From Treponema brennaborense DSM 12168 (GTDB taxonomy: Bacteria; Spirochaetota; Spirochaetia; Treponematales; Treponemataceae): a stretch of DNA of 64,000 bases. The notes below the pieces were generated by a model. The model saw only the letters and a program-made list of their open reading frames with translations. It was not told where the DNA came from and searched no databases. The DNA is taken from contig NC_015500.1 in the NCBI RefSeq assembly GCF_000212415.1, forward strand, positions 248,001 to 312,000, written 5' to 3'. Both the position numbers and the translations under genes were made by a program. This document shows positions 26,585-35,665 of the stretch, piece by piece (the first letter of the stretch is position 1; each line of letters begins with the position of its first letter).

Positions 26585-27160
26585 TTATTGTTTGATTAGA
26601 ATTATTTGATTATTCCCATCCGTAGTATCCGAGAATTTCAACTTCGTTTTGGTACTGTTTACGGATAATGTGTTTCCCGATGCGGGATTCGCGATTTCTG
26701 CTTCCGTTTCTGCTTTTGTTTGTGTCACGGTCATTGTCATCGTGTACGGACTGCTTTGGGAGTATTCAGTGTTAGCCTCAGGTTGTGATGAAAAAATACT
26801 CCATGCGTCTGATGCGGAGATTTTCATGACTGCAGCTATCTTGTTTATCATGTCGGTCAAATCAAATTTTTGGATGATTTTGACGGAATCAGACCCTGCC
26901 GAAACTGGGTACATGATAGTCATTTCAGCTGTCACATTGTATGTAATTGCAGCTCCCGTGGGAGATTCGGTTGCCGGAACCGTTTCGGATCGAGAGATTT
27001 TTCCCGTCCAGGTTCCCTCCAAACCGGTTAAGGATGTAACCGGCGTCCAAGTTTCCTCTGCCGATCCCGAACCGTTTGCACACGACGTAACGCACACGGC
27101 AACCGTGAGCGCCAGAACGGCTGTAAACACTTTCACCGCTGTCCGAATTTGCTTTTTCAT
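26585..27160 (-). CDS. Small lipoprotein of unknown function
   Basis: 191 residues. Lipobox VTSC with Cys near residue 28 after a clear signal peptide. The mature region starts LTGLEGTWTGKISR, reminiscent of the opening strand of lipocalin-like or DUF-type beta-barrel lipoproteins, followed by alternating Thr/Ser-rich strands (YTMTMTVTQTKAE). It is richer in A+T than adjacent genes. Start ATG 27160 has a GGAGG site. It has its own terminator and seems monocistronic. No family is assigned. Confidence 0.6.
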   Translation of the reverse strand: MKKQIRTAVKVFTAVLALTVAVCVTSCANGSGSAEETWTPVTSLTGLEGTWTGKISRSETVPATESPTGAAITYNVTAEMTIMYPVSAGSDSVKIIQKFDLTDMINKIAAVMKISASDAWSIFSSQPEANTEYSQSSPYTMTMTVTQTKAETEAEIANPASGNTLSVNSTKTKLKFSDTTDGNNQIILIKQ

Positions 27161-27568
27161 AAAACCTCCAAAAATCGTTTGCTTTGATAGCAAACGCCAA
27201 TATCTTAGCAGTGTATATAATATGTTTTTGAAATGTCAAGTGTTTTTCGTTCATTGCACGAAAGATTTTTTTTTCACGAAGGCGCGAGGGATCGGAGCGG
27301 AAATGAGCGTACGCGCGCGTACGGGAATTGCAGCGGAGAGCCCGACCCGGGCGACCCGGCTTAAAAGGGTGGGGAACGCCGCGGAACCTGGCGTTCTGCA
27401 GCGAATCATCGTGCCGGAATCGTGCGGGGAACGCCGCGGAATGCGGTACGGCCGTGGTGAGGACGTTTTTCAGCCGGGAGCGGAGGGGCGCGCCCAAAGA
27501 AAACCGATTTAAAAGAATAAAAATACATTAAACCTCTTAAATATTTTTTAAAAATACGGTAAAATATG
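27161..27568. other. Intergenic region upstream of carA
   Basis: About 400 bases without a convincing gene. It holds a 16-bp perfect palindrome of CGTACGCG and its complement (27308-27323), two identical 16-bp copies of GGGGAACGCCGCGGAA (27371-27386, 27426-27441), and an abrupt change to A+T-rich sequence from about 27505. A weak promoter, TTAAAT (27537-27542), 17 nt, TAAAAT (27560-27565), would start transcription a few bases before carA. Confidence 0.5.
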
Positions 27569-27590
27569 GCTTTAGTATGAATACTAAAGC
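27569..27590. promoter_or_regulatory. Inverted repeat spanning the carA start codon
   Basis: GCTTTAGTAT (27569-27578) and ATACTAAAGC (27581-27590) are perfect complements separated by GA; the ATG occupies 27577-27579. It could be an operator or an RNA hairpin that hides the start codon. Confidence 0.6.
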
Positions 27591-28854
27591 TTATATCGTG
27601 CTCGCGAGCGGGCAAGTGTTTGAGGGAAAAAGTTTCGGCGCCTGCGGTTGTATTACCGGTGAGGCTGTCTTTACGACGGGAATGACCGGTTATCTGGAGA
27701 CGCTTACCGATCCCAGCTATTACGGTCAGATTGTAATGCAGACGTTCCCGCTGATCGGCAATTACGGGGAGATTCCCGCCGATTTCGAGAGTGCGGCGCC
27801 GCACGTGCGCGGCTACATCGTCCGTAATTGGTGCGAAGTTCCGTCCAATTTCAGGTGTGCGGGAACGCTCGACGCGTTTTTGAAAAAGCACGGTATAATC
27901 GGTATTTACGATGTGGATACGCGGGCGCTGACCAAGATTATACGCGAATCTGGCGTTATGAACGCACGATTGATTGCGTTCAGCGGAGATTCGGCGCGCG
28001 ACGTTCAGGCGGCTGAAGAAGCGTTCGCGGTCTGCGCTCATTCGGGGCTTGCGGCGAAAGCGGCAAAGACCCGCCTTTTGGAAGAAATCAAATCATTCAA
28101 AATTGAAAACGCGGTGGCTTCCGTTACCGGAAGCGCTGCCGGAGTCGAAAAAAGCGCCGATCGCGTATTTGCCGAATCGGCTGCGTACCGTGCGGTTCCC
28201 GTAACGGCGGAAGGGCTTAAAATGAACGATCCGTTTGAGGCTGCCCGCGCGGGAAAGAACGCCGACGGTTCGGCCCGGCGGGTGGTGCTGTGGGATTTCG
28301 GTGCAAAGGCGAATATCCGGCGCGAGCTTTTGAAGCGCGGTGTTGAAGTAGTAACCGTGCCGTCCGGCGCGTCGTGTGCCGATATTCTTGCGCTTGACCC
28401 GGACGGTGTGATGCTTTCAAACGGTCCCGGCGATCCGGCGGAAAATACCGTTATAATAGAAGAATTGCACAAATTGACTGAAAGCGGCGTGCCGCTGTTC
28501 GGTATTTGTCTGGGGCATCAGCTTTTGGCGCTTGCGCGCGGGGCAAAGACCGAAAAGCTCAAGTACGGGCACCGCGGGGCGAATCAGCCGGTGAAAGAAG
28601 TGTCGTCGGGGCGCGTGTACATTTCGAGTCAGAATCACGGGTACGCGGTCGTTTCGGATTCGCTTCCTGCAGGTGCGGAATTGTCGTTTATCAATACGAA
28701 CGACGGTACGTGCGAGGGTGTTTCGTACACGGATTTCCCCGGATTTTCAGTTCAGTTTCATCCGGAAGCGTCGGGTGGGCCGCTCGACACCGGATTCCTG
28801 TTCGATCGGTTTATCGCCCTGATTGCCGACACCGGCTTTCGTGCCGGATTATAA
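27577..28854 (+). CDS. carA: Carbamoyl-phosphate synthase small (glutaminase) subunit
   Basis: 425 residues. N-terminal CPSase small domain (1-150; EAVFTTGMTGYLETLTDPSY) and C-terminal class I glutamine amidotransferase with nucleophile Cys311 in FGICLGHQ and His395/Glu397 in FHPEA. It releases ammonia from glutamine and channels it to CarB for pyrimidine and arginine synthesis. At 425 residues it is about 40 longer than usual; the extra lies between the domains (about 165-225) and is Ala/Glu/Ser-rich. The start codon lies inside an inverted repeat and no Shine-Dalgarno sequence is visible. It precedes carB in the same direction. Confidence 0.93.
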   Translation: MNTKAYIVLASGQVFEGKSFGACGCITGEAVFTTGMTGYLETLTDPSYYGQIVMQTFPLIGNYGEIPADFESAAPHVRGYIVRNWCEVPSNFRCAGTLDAFLKKHGIIGIYDVDTRALTKIIRESGVMNARLIAFSGDSARDVQAAEEAFAVCAHSGLAAKAAKTRLLEEIKSFKIENAVASVTGSAAGVEKSADRVFAESAAYRAVPVTAEGLKMNDPFEAARAGKNADGSARRVVLWDFGAKANIRRELLKRGVEVVTVPSGASCADILALDPDGVMLSNGPGDPAENTVIIEELHKLTESGVPLFGICLGHQLLALARGAKTEKLKYGHRGANQPVKEVSSGRVYISSQNHGYAVVSDSLPAGAELSFINTNDGTCEGVSYTDFPGFSVQFHPEASGGPLDTGFLFDRFIALIADTGFRAGL

Positions 28855-28966
28855 GGAATTTTTATGCCGGACGGTCGCGCGGCTTCCGTGCCTTGCGACC
28901 TTTCGGGTTCCGTCTGTGCGGAACTCGTTGTATGCTGACACCGGCTTCCGTGCCGGATTATAAGGA
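28825..28966 (+). repeat. 33-bp direct repeat: carA 3' end duplicated before carB
   Basis: 28825-28857 and 28934-28966 match at 31 of 33 positions (core GACACCGGCTTYCGTGCCGG, then ATTATAAGGA). The first copy encodes the last residues and stop of carA; the second contains the AAGGAG ribosome site of carB. The 76 bases between them carry another CGGCTTCCGTGCC. Confidence 0.85.
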
Positions 28967-28974
28967 GTGAACAG

Positions 28975-31900
28975 ATGCCGTTGAATGCTAATATACACAA
29001 GGTTATGGTGATAGGTTCCGGGCCGATCGTTATCGGTCAGGCTGCCGAATTCGATTACGCGGGAACGCAGGCGTGCAAAGCGCTCAAGGAGCAGGGACTT
29101 AAAGTGGTGCTTGTGAACTCGAATCCCGCCACGCTCATGACCGATCACACGATGGCGGACGCCATTTACATTGAGCCGCTGATTCCCGAAACGATTAAGC
29201 GTATTATAGAAAAGGAAAAACCCGACAGTTTGCTTTCCACGTTGGGAGGGCAGACGGGTTTGACGCTTTCGATGCAGCTTGCCAAAGAAGGTTTTTTGGC
29301 CGAACACGGCGTGCAGCTTTTGGGCGCCCGTCCCGATACGATCGATAAGGCCGAAGACCGTCAGCTTTTCAAAGATACGATGCAGGAGATCGGCGAACCG
29401 TGCATTCCGTCCAAAGTGGTAACGGATTTGCAGAGCGCGCTCGATTTTACCGACGAAATCGGTTATCCGGTAATCGTGCGTCCGGCGTTCACGCTCGGCG
29501 GTACCGGCGGCGGCATCGCGTATTCGGAAGAAGAGCTGCGCGAGATTGCGCAGAACGGACTGCACCGTTCGCCGATTCATCAGATTCTGGTGGAAAAATG
29601 CATTTCCGGCTGGAAAGAAATCGAGTTTGAGGTTATCCGCGACGGCAGCGGCAACGTTATCACCGTCTGTTCCATGGAAAACTTCGATCCGGTGGGCGTG
29701 CATACCGGCGACAGTATCGTCATTGCGCCGACGGTAACGCTTGCGGATAAAGAGTATCAGATGCTGCGTTCGGCTGCGCTCAACATCATTTCGGCGCTCA
29801 AAATCGAAGGCGGCTGTAATTGCCAATTCGCGCTCAAGCCGGACAGTTTCGAGTACGCGGTTATAGAAGTGAATCCGCGCGTTTCGCGTTCTTCCGCGCT
29901 CGCCTCGAAGGCGACCGGTTACCCGATTGCCAAAGTCGCGGCGCTCATTGCTATCGGTTATAATCTGGATGAAATTCCCAACGCGGTTACCAAGAAAACC
30001 GCCGCGTGTTTCGAGCCGGTGCTCGATTACGTCGTCGTCAAGTTTCCCAAGTGGCCGTTCGATAAGTTCGTGTACGCCAAGCGCACGCTCGGCACGCAGA
30101 TGAAGGCGACCGGAGAAGTTATGGCGATCGGAACGACGTTCGAGCAGGCGCTGATGAAAGCGGTGCGCGGCGCCGAAATTTCGGTTTCGTCGTGCCGGCT
30201 GCCGCTTTTTACGCGCGAGTCGAACGAACAGATCGTGCGCCGCGTGGGCGAATGCACCGATCAGCGGCTGTTCGCCATATACGAAGCGATGACGCGCGGG
30301 CTGCTTTCCGTTGAAAAGATTCATGAAATTACGAAGATAGATATCTGGTTTTTGGCGAAATTGCGGAATCTGGTCGCGATGGACGCGGAATTGCAGGCAG
30401 TCAAAGACGGAAACGCCGGATTGTCGCCGGAATCGTATCTGAAAGCCAAAAAGCTCGGCTATCCTGATAAAGTGATTCAGGAACTGAGCGGCGTTCATAT
30501 TCCCGGTGCCGCCGGTGTGCTTGCGGAGACTGAAGCGGCGGCTTCGGCGCGCGCTGCGGGACTTCCCGCGCATTTGCCGGCAAAATACAAAATGGTAGAC
30601 ACGTGTGCGGGCGAGTTCAACGCCGAAACGCCGTATTTTTACGCAGGGTACGATACCGAAAACGAAGCGGAAACGTTCCTTTCCGCGCAGGAAAAAAAGC
30701 TTGCGGAATCGGGAACCGAATCAAAGGGCCGCATTCTGGTTTTGGGTTCCGGGCCGATCCGTATCGGGCAGGGAATCGAGTTCGACTACGCGTCGGTGCA
30801 GTGCGTATGGGCGCTCAAACGGTTGGGATACGAAGTCGCTATCGTAAACAACAATCCGGAAACGGTTTCGACCGACTTCGACACCGCAGATCGCCTGTAT
30901 TTTGAGCCGCTGACTCCCGAAGACGTAATGAACATTATCCGTACCGAGCGGCCGCTCGGCGTCGTCGTCGCGTTCGGCGGGCAGACTGCAATCAAGCTGA
31001 CCAAATTCCTGCACGATCAGGGTATTACCATTTTGGGAACGAGCGCCGATTCCATCGATATGGCCGAAGACCGCGAGCGGTTCGACGAATTGCTCGAACG
31101 GCTGAATATCAAACGGCCTAAAGGTTTTTCCGTGTTGACAACGGAAGAGGCCGTTTCCGCCGCCGAAAAACTGACGTATCCGGTGCTGCTGCGTCCTTCG
31201 TACGTGCTGGGCGGCCAGAACATGATTATCGCGTTTACGGAAGCCGACATCCGCGAATATATGGCTATCATACTCGCGCAGAATATCGAAAATCCCGTGC
31301 TGATAGACAAGTATCTGATGGGGATTGAACTTGAAGTGGACGCAATCTGCGACGGTGAAGACATTCTGATTCCCGGCATCATGGAACACATCGAACGGAC
31401 CGGTATCCATTCCGGCGACTCGATCGCCGTGTATCCGGCGTGGAACCTGAACGACATCCTGACCGAAAAAATTATCAATCAGTCGCGCGAATTGGCGCTC
31501 GCCCTCGGTACGAAGGGGCTGGTCAACATTCAGTACCTGATTTACGATAACGAATTGTATATTATAGAAGTAAACCCGCGCTCCAGCCGCACCATTCCGT
31601 ATATCAGCAAGGTAACCGGCGTGCCGATGGTGGAACTGGCCGTGCGCGCGATGCTGGGCGGAAAACTTACCGATATGGGCTACGGTACCGGACTGTACCG
31701 CATTCCGCCGTACGTGGCGGTAAAAGTGCCGGTGTTCAGTTTTGAAAAGCTCATCGACGTGGATACGCATTTGGGGCCGGAAATGAAATCGACCGGTGAA
31801 GTGCTGGGCATTGCCCGCACGCTCGACGAAGCGCTGTACAAGGGATTGATCGCCGCCGGGTATCGGATGAAAAAAACGGGCGGCGTGCTCATCACGGTGC

Positions 31901-33267
31901 GCAAAACCGATCAGTTCGAGATTGTGGACACGGCGCGTAAATATTACGACCTCGGTTTCAAATTGTACGCAACGGAAGGAACGGCGAAGGTTATCGGCGA
32001 TTTCGGAATGGACGTGCAAGTGGTGAACAAGATTCACGAGAATCATTCGGACAACATTCTGACGCTGCTGGATACCGGCAAGATCGATTACGTCATTTCA
32101 ACGTCCGCGAAAGGCCGTCTGCCGACGTACGACAGCGTGAAACTGCGGCGCAAAACGGTTGAGCGCGATATTCCGTGTCTGACGTCGATCGATACGGCGA
32201 ACGCGATTGCGAACAGCCTCTTGAGCCGATATTCGCCTGAAAGTCTCGAACTGGTGAACATCAACGCGCTCAGTAATGCAAAGATCCGTCTCGATTTTGC
32301 AAAAATGCAGAGTACGGGAAACGATTTTATCGTATTCAACGCGATGGAACAGGAAATCATCAATCCGGAAGGGCTGAGCGTCCGGCTGTGCGACCGGCGG
32401 ACGGGAATCGGTGCGGATTCGCTCGTACTGATTACGAAGTCGGCCGTTGCGGACGCGGGAATGCGGTTTTTCAACCGCGACGGTTCCGAAGGCAATATGG
32501 CGGGAAACGCGATTTGCTGCGTAGCCAAATATTTGTACGACAACGATATCAACGGTATCGCCGCGCGCGCCGCGTCGGCTGTCGGTACGCATTTTACGGC
32601 GGAAATCACGGTTGAAACCGCGTCCGGCGTAAAACGTCTGCTGGCGTACACTCAGAGCGGCAAAGTGTCGTCCGTGCGGGTCGATATGGGAAAACCTGAG
32701 TTCGATCCGGCAAAAATTCCGGCAAAACTCGCTGCGTCCGGCGTAACCGGTACGCCCGACGGTATCAGCATTATCGGCGGCGCGGCGGTTCCTTCTTATC
32801 CGTGCAGTGCCGAAAACGTCGCTTCCGGTAAACTGCCCGAAAAGGCCGTGGTGCACGCGGAATTGAGCGCGGCGGGCGAATCGTACCGCGCGGCGGTGCT
32901 TGCAGTCGGCACGCCGCACTGCGTACTGTTCAGCAGCTTCGTCGATAAAATCGACGTCCCCGGTGTCGGGCCGCTGTTTGAAAACAATCCGGCGTTTCCG
33001 CGCCGTATCAATACCGAGTTTGTGCGTGTCGCCGGCCGCAACAGTCTCAAAATGCGCGTCTGGGAGCGCGGCAACGGCGAAACGCCTGCGTGCGGAACCG
33101 GTGCGTGCGCGGCGGCCGTTGCAGCGGTGTTGAACGGGTTCTGCCCGCTCGATGAAAACATTACGGTAAAAGTGCGCGGCGGCGATCTGATCGTCAATTA
33201 TACCGGTGATACGGTGTATCTGACCGGCGGCGCGGCTTTGGTCTATACCGGCGAAATAGAAATCTGA
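28975..33267 (+). CDS. carB: Carbamoyl-phosphate synthase large subunit fused to a DapF-like domain
   Basis: 1430 residues where CarB alone has about 1070. Residues 1-1090 are a full CarB: two ATP-grasp synthetase halves (GSGPIVIGQAAEFDYAG near 13; GSGPIRIGQGIEFDYAS near 588) and a C-terminal MGS-like allosteric domain (GFKLYATEGTA near 1000). From residue 1103 (DFAKMQSTGNDFIVFN) to the end is a diaminopimelate-epimerase fold. Its second catalytic Cys (C1373 in ETPACGTGACA) is kept, but the first, in the usual MCGNG, is Ala1176 (NMAGNAICC). The frame is unbroken, with no internal ribosome site seen at the junction. CarB should be active; epimerase activity is doubtful. Start has AAGGAG. Confidence 0.95.
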   Translation: MPLNANIHKVMVIGSGPIVIGQAAEFDYAGTQACKALKEQGLKVVLVNSNPATLMTDHTMADAIYIEPLIPETIKRIIEKEKPDSLLSTLGGQTGLTLSMQLAKEGFLAEHGVQLLGARPDTIDKAEDRQLFKDTMQEIGEPCIPSKVVTDLQSALDFTDEIGYPVIVRPAFTLGGTGGGIAYSEEELREIAQNGLHRSPIHQILVEKCISGWKEIEFEVIRDGSGNVITVCSMENFDPVGVHTGDSIVIAPTVTLADKEYQMLRSAALNIISALKIEGGCNCQFALKPDSFEYAVIEVNPRVSRSSALASKATGYPIAKVAALIAIGYNLDEIPNAVTKKTAACFEPVLDYVVVKFPKWPFDKFVYAKRTLGTQMKATGEVMAIGTTFEQALMKAVRGAEISVSSCRLPLFTRESNEQIVRRVGECTDQRLFAIYEAMTRGLLSVEKIHEITKIDIWFLAKLRNLVAMDAELQAVKDGNAGLSPESYLKAKKLGYPDKVIQELSGVHIPGAAGVLAETEAAASARAAGLPAHLPAKYKMVDTCAGEFNAETPYFYAGYDTENEAETFLSAQEKKLAESGTESKGRILVLGSGPIRIGQGIEFDYASVQCVWALKRLGYEVAIVNNNPETVSTDFDTADRLYFEPLTPEDVMNIIRTERPLGVVVAFGGQTAIKLTKFLHDQGITILGTSADSIDMAEDRERFDELLERLNIKRPKGFSVLTTEEAVSAAEKLTYPVLLRPSYVLGGQNMIIAFTEADIREYMAIILAQNIENPVLIDKYLMGIELEVDAICDGEDILIPGIMEHIERTGIHSGDSIAVYPAWNLNDILTEKIINQSRELALALGTKGLVNIQYLIYDNELYIIEVNPRSSRTIPYISKVTGVPMVELAVRAMLGGKLTDMGYGTGLYRIPPYVAVKVPVFSFEKLIDVDTHLGPEMKSTGEVLGIARTLDEALYKGLIAAGYRMKKTGGVLITVRKTDQFEIVDTARKYYDLGFKLYATEGTAKVIGDFGMDVQVVNKIHENHSDNILTLLDTGKIDYVISTSAKGRLPTYDSVKLRRKTVERDIPCLTSIDTANAIANSLLSRYSPESLELVNINALSNAKIRLDFAKMQSTGNDFIVFNAMEQEIINPEGLSVRLCDRRTGIGADSLVLITKSAVADAGMRFFNRDGSEGNMAGNAICCVAKYLYDNDINGIAARAASAVGTHFTAEITVETASGVKRLLAYTQSGKVSSVRVDMGKPEFDPAKIPAKLAASGVTGTPDGISIIGGAAVPSYPCSAENVASGKLPEKAVVHAELSAAGESYRAAVLAVGTPHCVLFSSFVDKIDVPGVGPLFENNPAFPRRINTEFVRVAGRNSLKMRVWERGNGETPACGTGACAAAVAAVLNGFCPLDENITVKVRGGDLIVNYTGDTVYLTGGAALVYTGEIEI

Positions 33268-33631
33268 CGGAACGCCCGTGCGTCGGCACAAGCGGCGTGC
33301 GGACGCAAAACGGCGGACGTTCGTCCAAATCCATGCGTTTTTAATGCCGCCGCGCGGCAGGACGATGCGGTAAGACGATGCGGTAAGACTGCGCGTTCTT
33401 GCCGGACGTCCCGTTTAACAAAAACGGGCCGGTTTACGGAACTATTCCGTGGAGTGCGTTTTACTGCGAATCGGGCCTTTTCGTTACAAATGTGCAGAAA
33501 TTCGCTCCGAAAAGCGGTTATACTTAAAATAATGTGTTATTATAATGGTATATTGAGTTCGCGCGGGAGCTGCAAACTCAGATAGTTGCAGTATTTTTTT
33601 GACTTTGCCGAAAGTTTTCATAGGAGGTTTT
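33268..33631. other. Intergenic region after carB
   Basis: 364 bases. It contains two tandem copies of the 13-mer GACGATGCGGTAA (33361-33373, 33374-33386), a small stem CCCGTTT/AAACGGG (33410-33428) that may aid termination, and an A+T-rich part (33510-33600) that likely holds the promoter of the next gene. No gene seen. Confidence 0.5.
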
Positions 33632-34225
33632 ATGAAAAAATTCACGGTCGTTTTATGCGCTTTGGTACTTTGTTTGTCTGCGGCTGCGTTCGCAGGTATA
33701 ACCGATATATACGCTGCGATTCCGCTCAACTTTGATAAAAGTAACGGAACGGAAGTTCAAGGAACCGCTATCGGTGCCGGCATCATGTCCAGTACGCTGC
33801 GCCGGGACGGGATTTTCGGTATAACGATGGCGCTCACCGGATATTACCCGATGGATATTTCCATGAAAACCGACGGGGTGTCTTACACCGCTACCACTTC
33901 CGATATGTACTCGGTGCCGTTCGGACTGGACGCGATGCTGGGAATCACGCTGAATCCGTTCAAAATCGGCATCTTTTCGTTTCCGATAACGGTCGGTGCC
34001 CATGCAAAAACCGACTTCTATAAAATCGGTCAACAGTTCGATTTAGGCGCTGCCGGTAACGTCGGTCTTAAAATAAGTTTGGGCGGATTCGGTGTTTTCG
34101 TGCGTACGCAGATATCGTACGACTTTTACCGATTCACATTGTTGGATACGGGAAAAACGAGTTCCGATTCGATTTCCGTCTGGGGCGTTCAGCCGCAGAT
34201 CGGTATCAGTTTCGCCGGTAAGTAA
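33632..34225 (+). CDS. Putative outer-membrane beta-barrel protein, small
   Basis: 197 residues with a signal peptide (cleavage after AAFA, about residue 22). The remainder is built of strands typical of a small barrel: IYAAIPLNFDK, FGITMALTGYYPM, VPFGLDAMLGITLNPFKIGIFSFPITVGAHAK, GLKISLGGFGVFVRTQISYDFY and a last strand ending in GISFAGK rather than aromatic. No family recognised; such proteins are common in treponemes. A strong TAGGAGGT site precedes the ATG at 33632. Confidence 0.6.
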   Translation: MKKFTVVLCALVLCLSAAAFAGITDIYAAIPLNFDKSNGTEVQGTAIGAGIMSSTLRRDGIFGITMALTGYYPMDISMKTDGVSYTATTSDMYSVPFGLDAMLGITLNPFKIGIFSFPITVGAHAKTDFYKIGQQFDLGAAGNVGLKISLGGFGVFVRTQISYDFYRFTLLDTGKTSSDSISVWGVQPQIGISFAGK

Positions 34226-34417
34226 GCGCCGCTGTAATTCGCCGCTACCGGCGTAGCGCGCCGCCGTCGATTCGATGCGCGGGGTACTCCTGCCGTTTCG
34301 GCGGCACGTGGTTTCGGCGGCACGCGCCGGACGTGCGCTATGCTGCCGCCGATGCTGCCTTCTGCCGAAAGGTTTTATTGCGAAACGCTGCCGAACGGCG
34401 GCGGGAACGTCTTCCTG

Positions 34418-35596
34418 TCAGACTTTTTTTGTCCGACTTTTGGAATGCGTCCCGCTTTCCGGCAGCGTTTTTTTATGTTTCGTGCCGAACAGATCCGCAA
34501 GCAGCGGTATGTTTTCTTTTGCCGATTTGAATAACTGCTGCAGCGTGTCCCAGACGATGCGCCGGGTGTTTTCGTCGAGTTCAAGCAGCGCTTTGATGGC
34601 GGCCGCCGGATTTTTGGACCATTTTTCCGAAAGCTCGGAAAGCGTCGCCGCGTCGGAGCTGGTCAGAACGGTAAAAAGTGCGTCCACGAATTGTTCCCGC
34701 TGTCTGCAGTCCATTTTTGAAAGCCAATCGCGTATCGTTTTGTCGATTGCCAAACTCTTATCGGTGAGCGTGTCGAGTTTTTTGAATGCGGCGCCGACAA
34801 TCTGCCATGAAAACGGGTCGTGCTGCATGATGCCGTTTTCTTCGCTTTCGATGACCGTATATTCTTCCTGATGTTCGAGCAGCATTCCGATAATCGAAGT
34901 TTGCGGCACGAAGGTTGCAATTTTATCACGAATTCCGGCAAATTCCGGCGTGCCGGTAATGTCTTTTTCAAACCCGGGACCGTCGTTATTGTACACGCTG
35001 ACAATCCGCCGTTTGATTTTCGGCGGGCAGAATGTCGCTGCATATACGGCAAGGTTTCCGCCTTTTGAATGTCCGCCGATGCGGAGTTTGCCGGGAAGTT
35101 TCGCCGCTTGCCGGACGTACGCGAGTGCTTCCAGTTGGGAAGGAACCGGCGCCATGAACGCCATGTTGAAGTCTTCTTTCCAGCCGATGATCGTGTCGTC
35201 GGTTCCCCGATACGCGATGAAAACGCTTCCGTCGCCGGGGAGTGCGGTGAGTGCGGCGAACTGTTTTTCATGCGCCGGGTCGGTGCTTTCGGCATATCCG
35301 CACAGACGCACGTTTGCAAACCGTTCGGAATTCGCCATGTCGCGGAGCATTTCCACCAGCGCCGTATTTATGAGCAATCCGGTGTCGGAACGTTCCGTAA
35401 GATCGGGCGCATAGAAAAAATCATGCGCGGCGTCCGCCACCGTAATGCCGTTTTTTGAAAACGCCGCGGGTACGATGTCGTGCAGTTTAAGGTACGACAG
35501 CTCGCATAGGATAAGCGCGTCTATGGCGTTGAACGGCGACTGGTGCAGCGACAAATCTCCGCGCCACCTGATGTAGTCGAGTATACCGGTACCCAT
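34418..35596 (-). CDS. Mbeg1-like / DUF2974 alpha/beta-hydrolase
   Basis: 392 residues. N-terminus GTGILDYIRWRGDLSLHQSPFNAIDALILCELSYL is the standard opening of the DUF2974 (Mbeg1-like) family. A lipase-type nucleophile elbow GHSKGG follows AKLPGKLRIG near residue 175, with FIAYRGTDDTIIGWKEDFNMAF before it (oxyanion region). The C-terminus is charged and helical. Probable cytoplasmic serine hydrolase or lipase-like; substrate unknown. The ATG has GAGGAGG upstream. Confidence 0.8.
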   Translation of the reverse strand: MGTGILDYIRWRGDLSLHQSPFNAIDALILCELSYLKLHDIVPAAFSKNGITVADAAHDFFYAPDLTERSDTGLLINTALVEMLRDMANSERFANVRLCGYAESTDPAHEKQFAALTALPGDGSVFIAYRGTDDTIIGWKEDFNMAFMAPVPSQLEALAYVRQAAKLPGKLRIGGHSKGGNLAVYAATFCPPKIKRRIVSVYNNDGPGFEKDITGTPEFAGIRDKIATFVPQTSIIGMLLEHQEEYTVIESEENGIMQHDPFSWQIVGAAFKKLDTLTDKSLAIDKTIRDWLSKMDCRQREQFVDALFTVLTSSDAATLSELSEKWSKNPAAAIKALLELDENTRRIVWDTLQQLFKSAKENIPLLADLFGTKHKKTLPESGTHSKSRTKKV

Positions 35597-35665
35597 AATG
35601 CCTCCTCTATAAAGATACCGAGCTCGTGCTGAAAATGCAAGCGCGTACGCGTTTTTTCTTCATAT

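Noticed and set aside
27161-27568. PyrR-type attenuator before carA
   Set aside because: No terminator/antiterminator pair with T-run and no PyrR-binding loop could be found, and the promoter-like element lies too close to the start.
28849-30573. 574-codon open frame antisense to carB
   Set aside because: Shadow of the G+C-biased third positions of carB; composition (Arg, His, Asn-rich) and lack of motifs argue against a gene. The same holds for the long frames at 30721-32046 and 32098-33291.
33410-33428. Strong terminator after carB
   Set aside because: The 7-bp stem has a small loop but no T-run, so it is listed only as part of the intergenic description.
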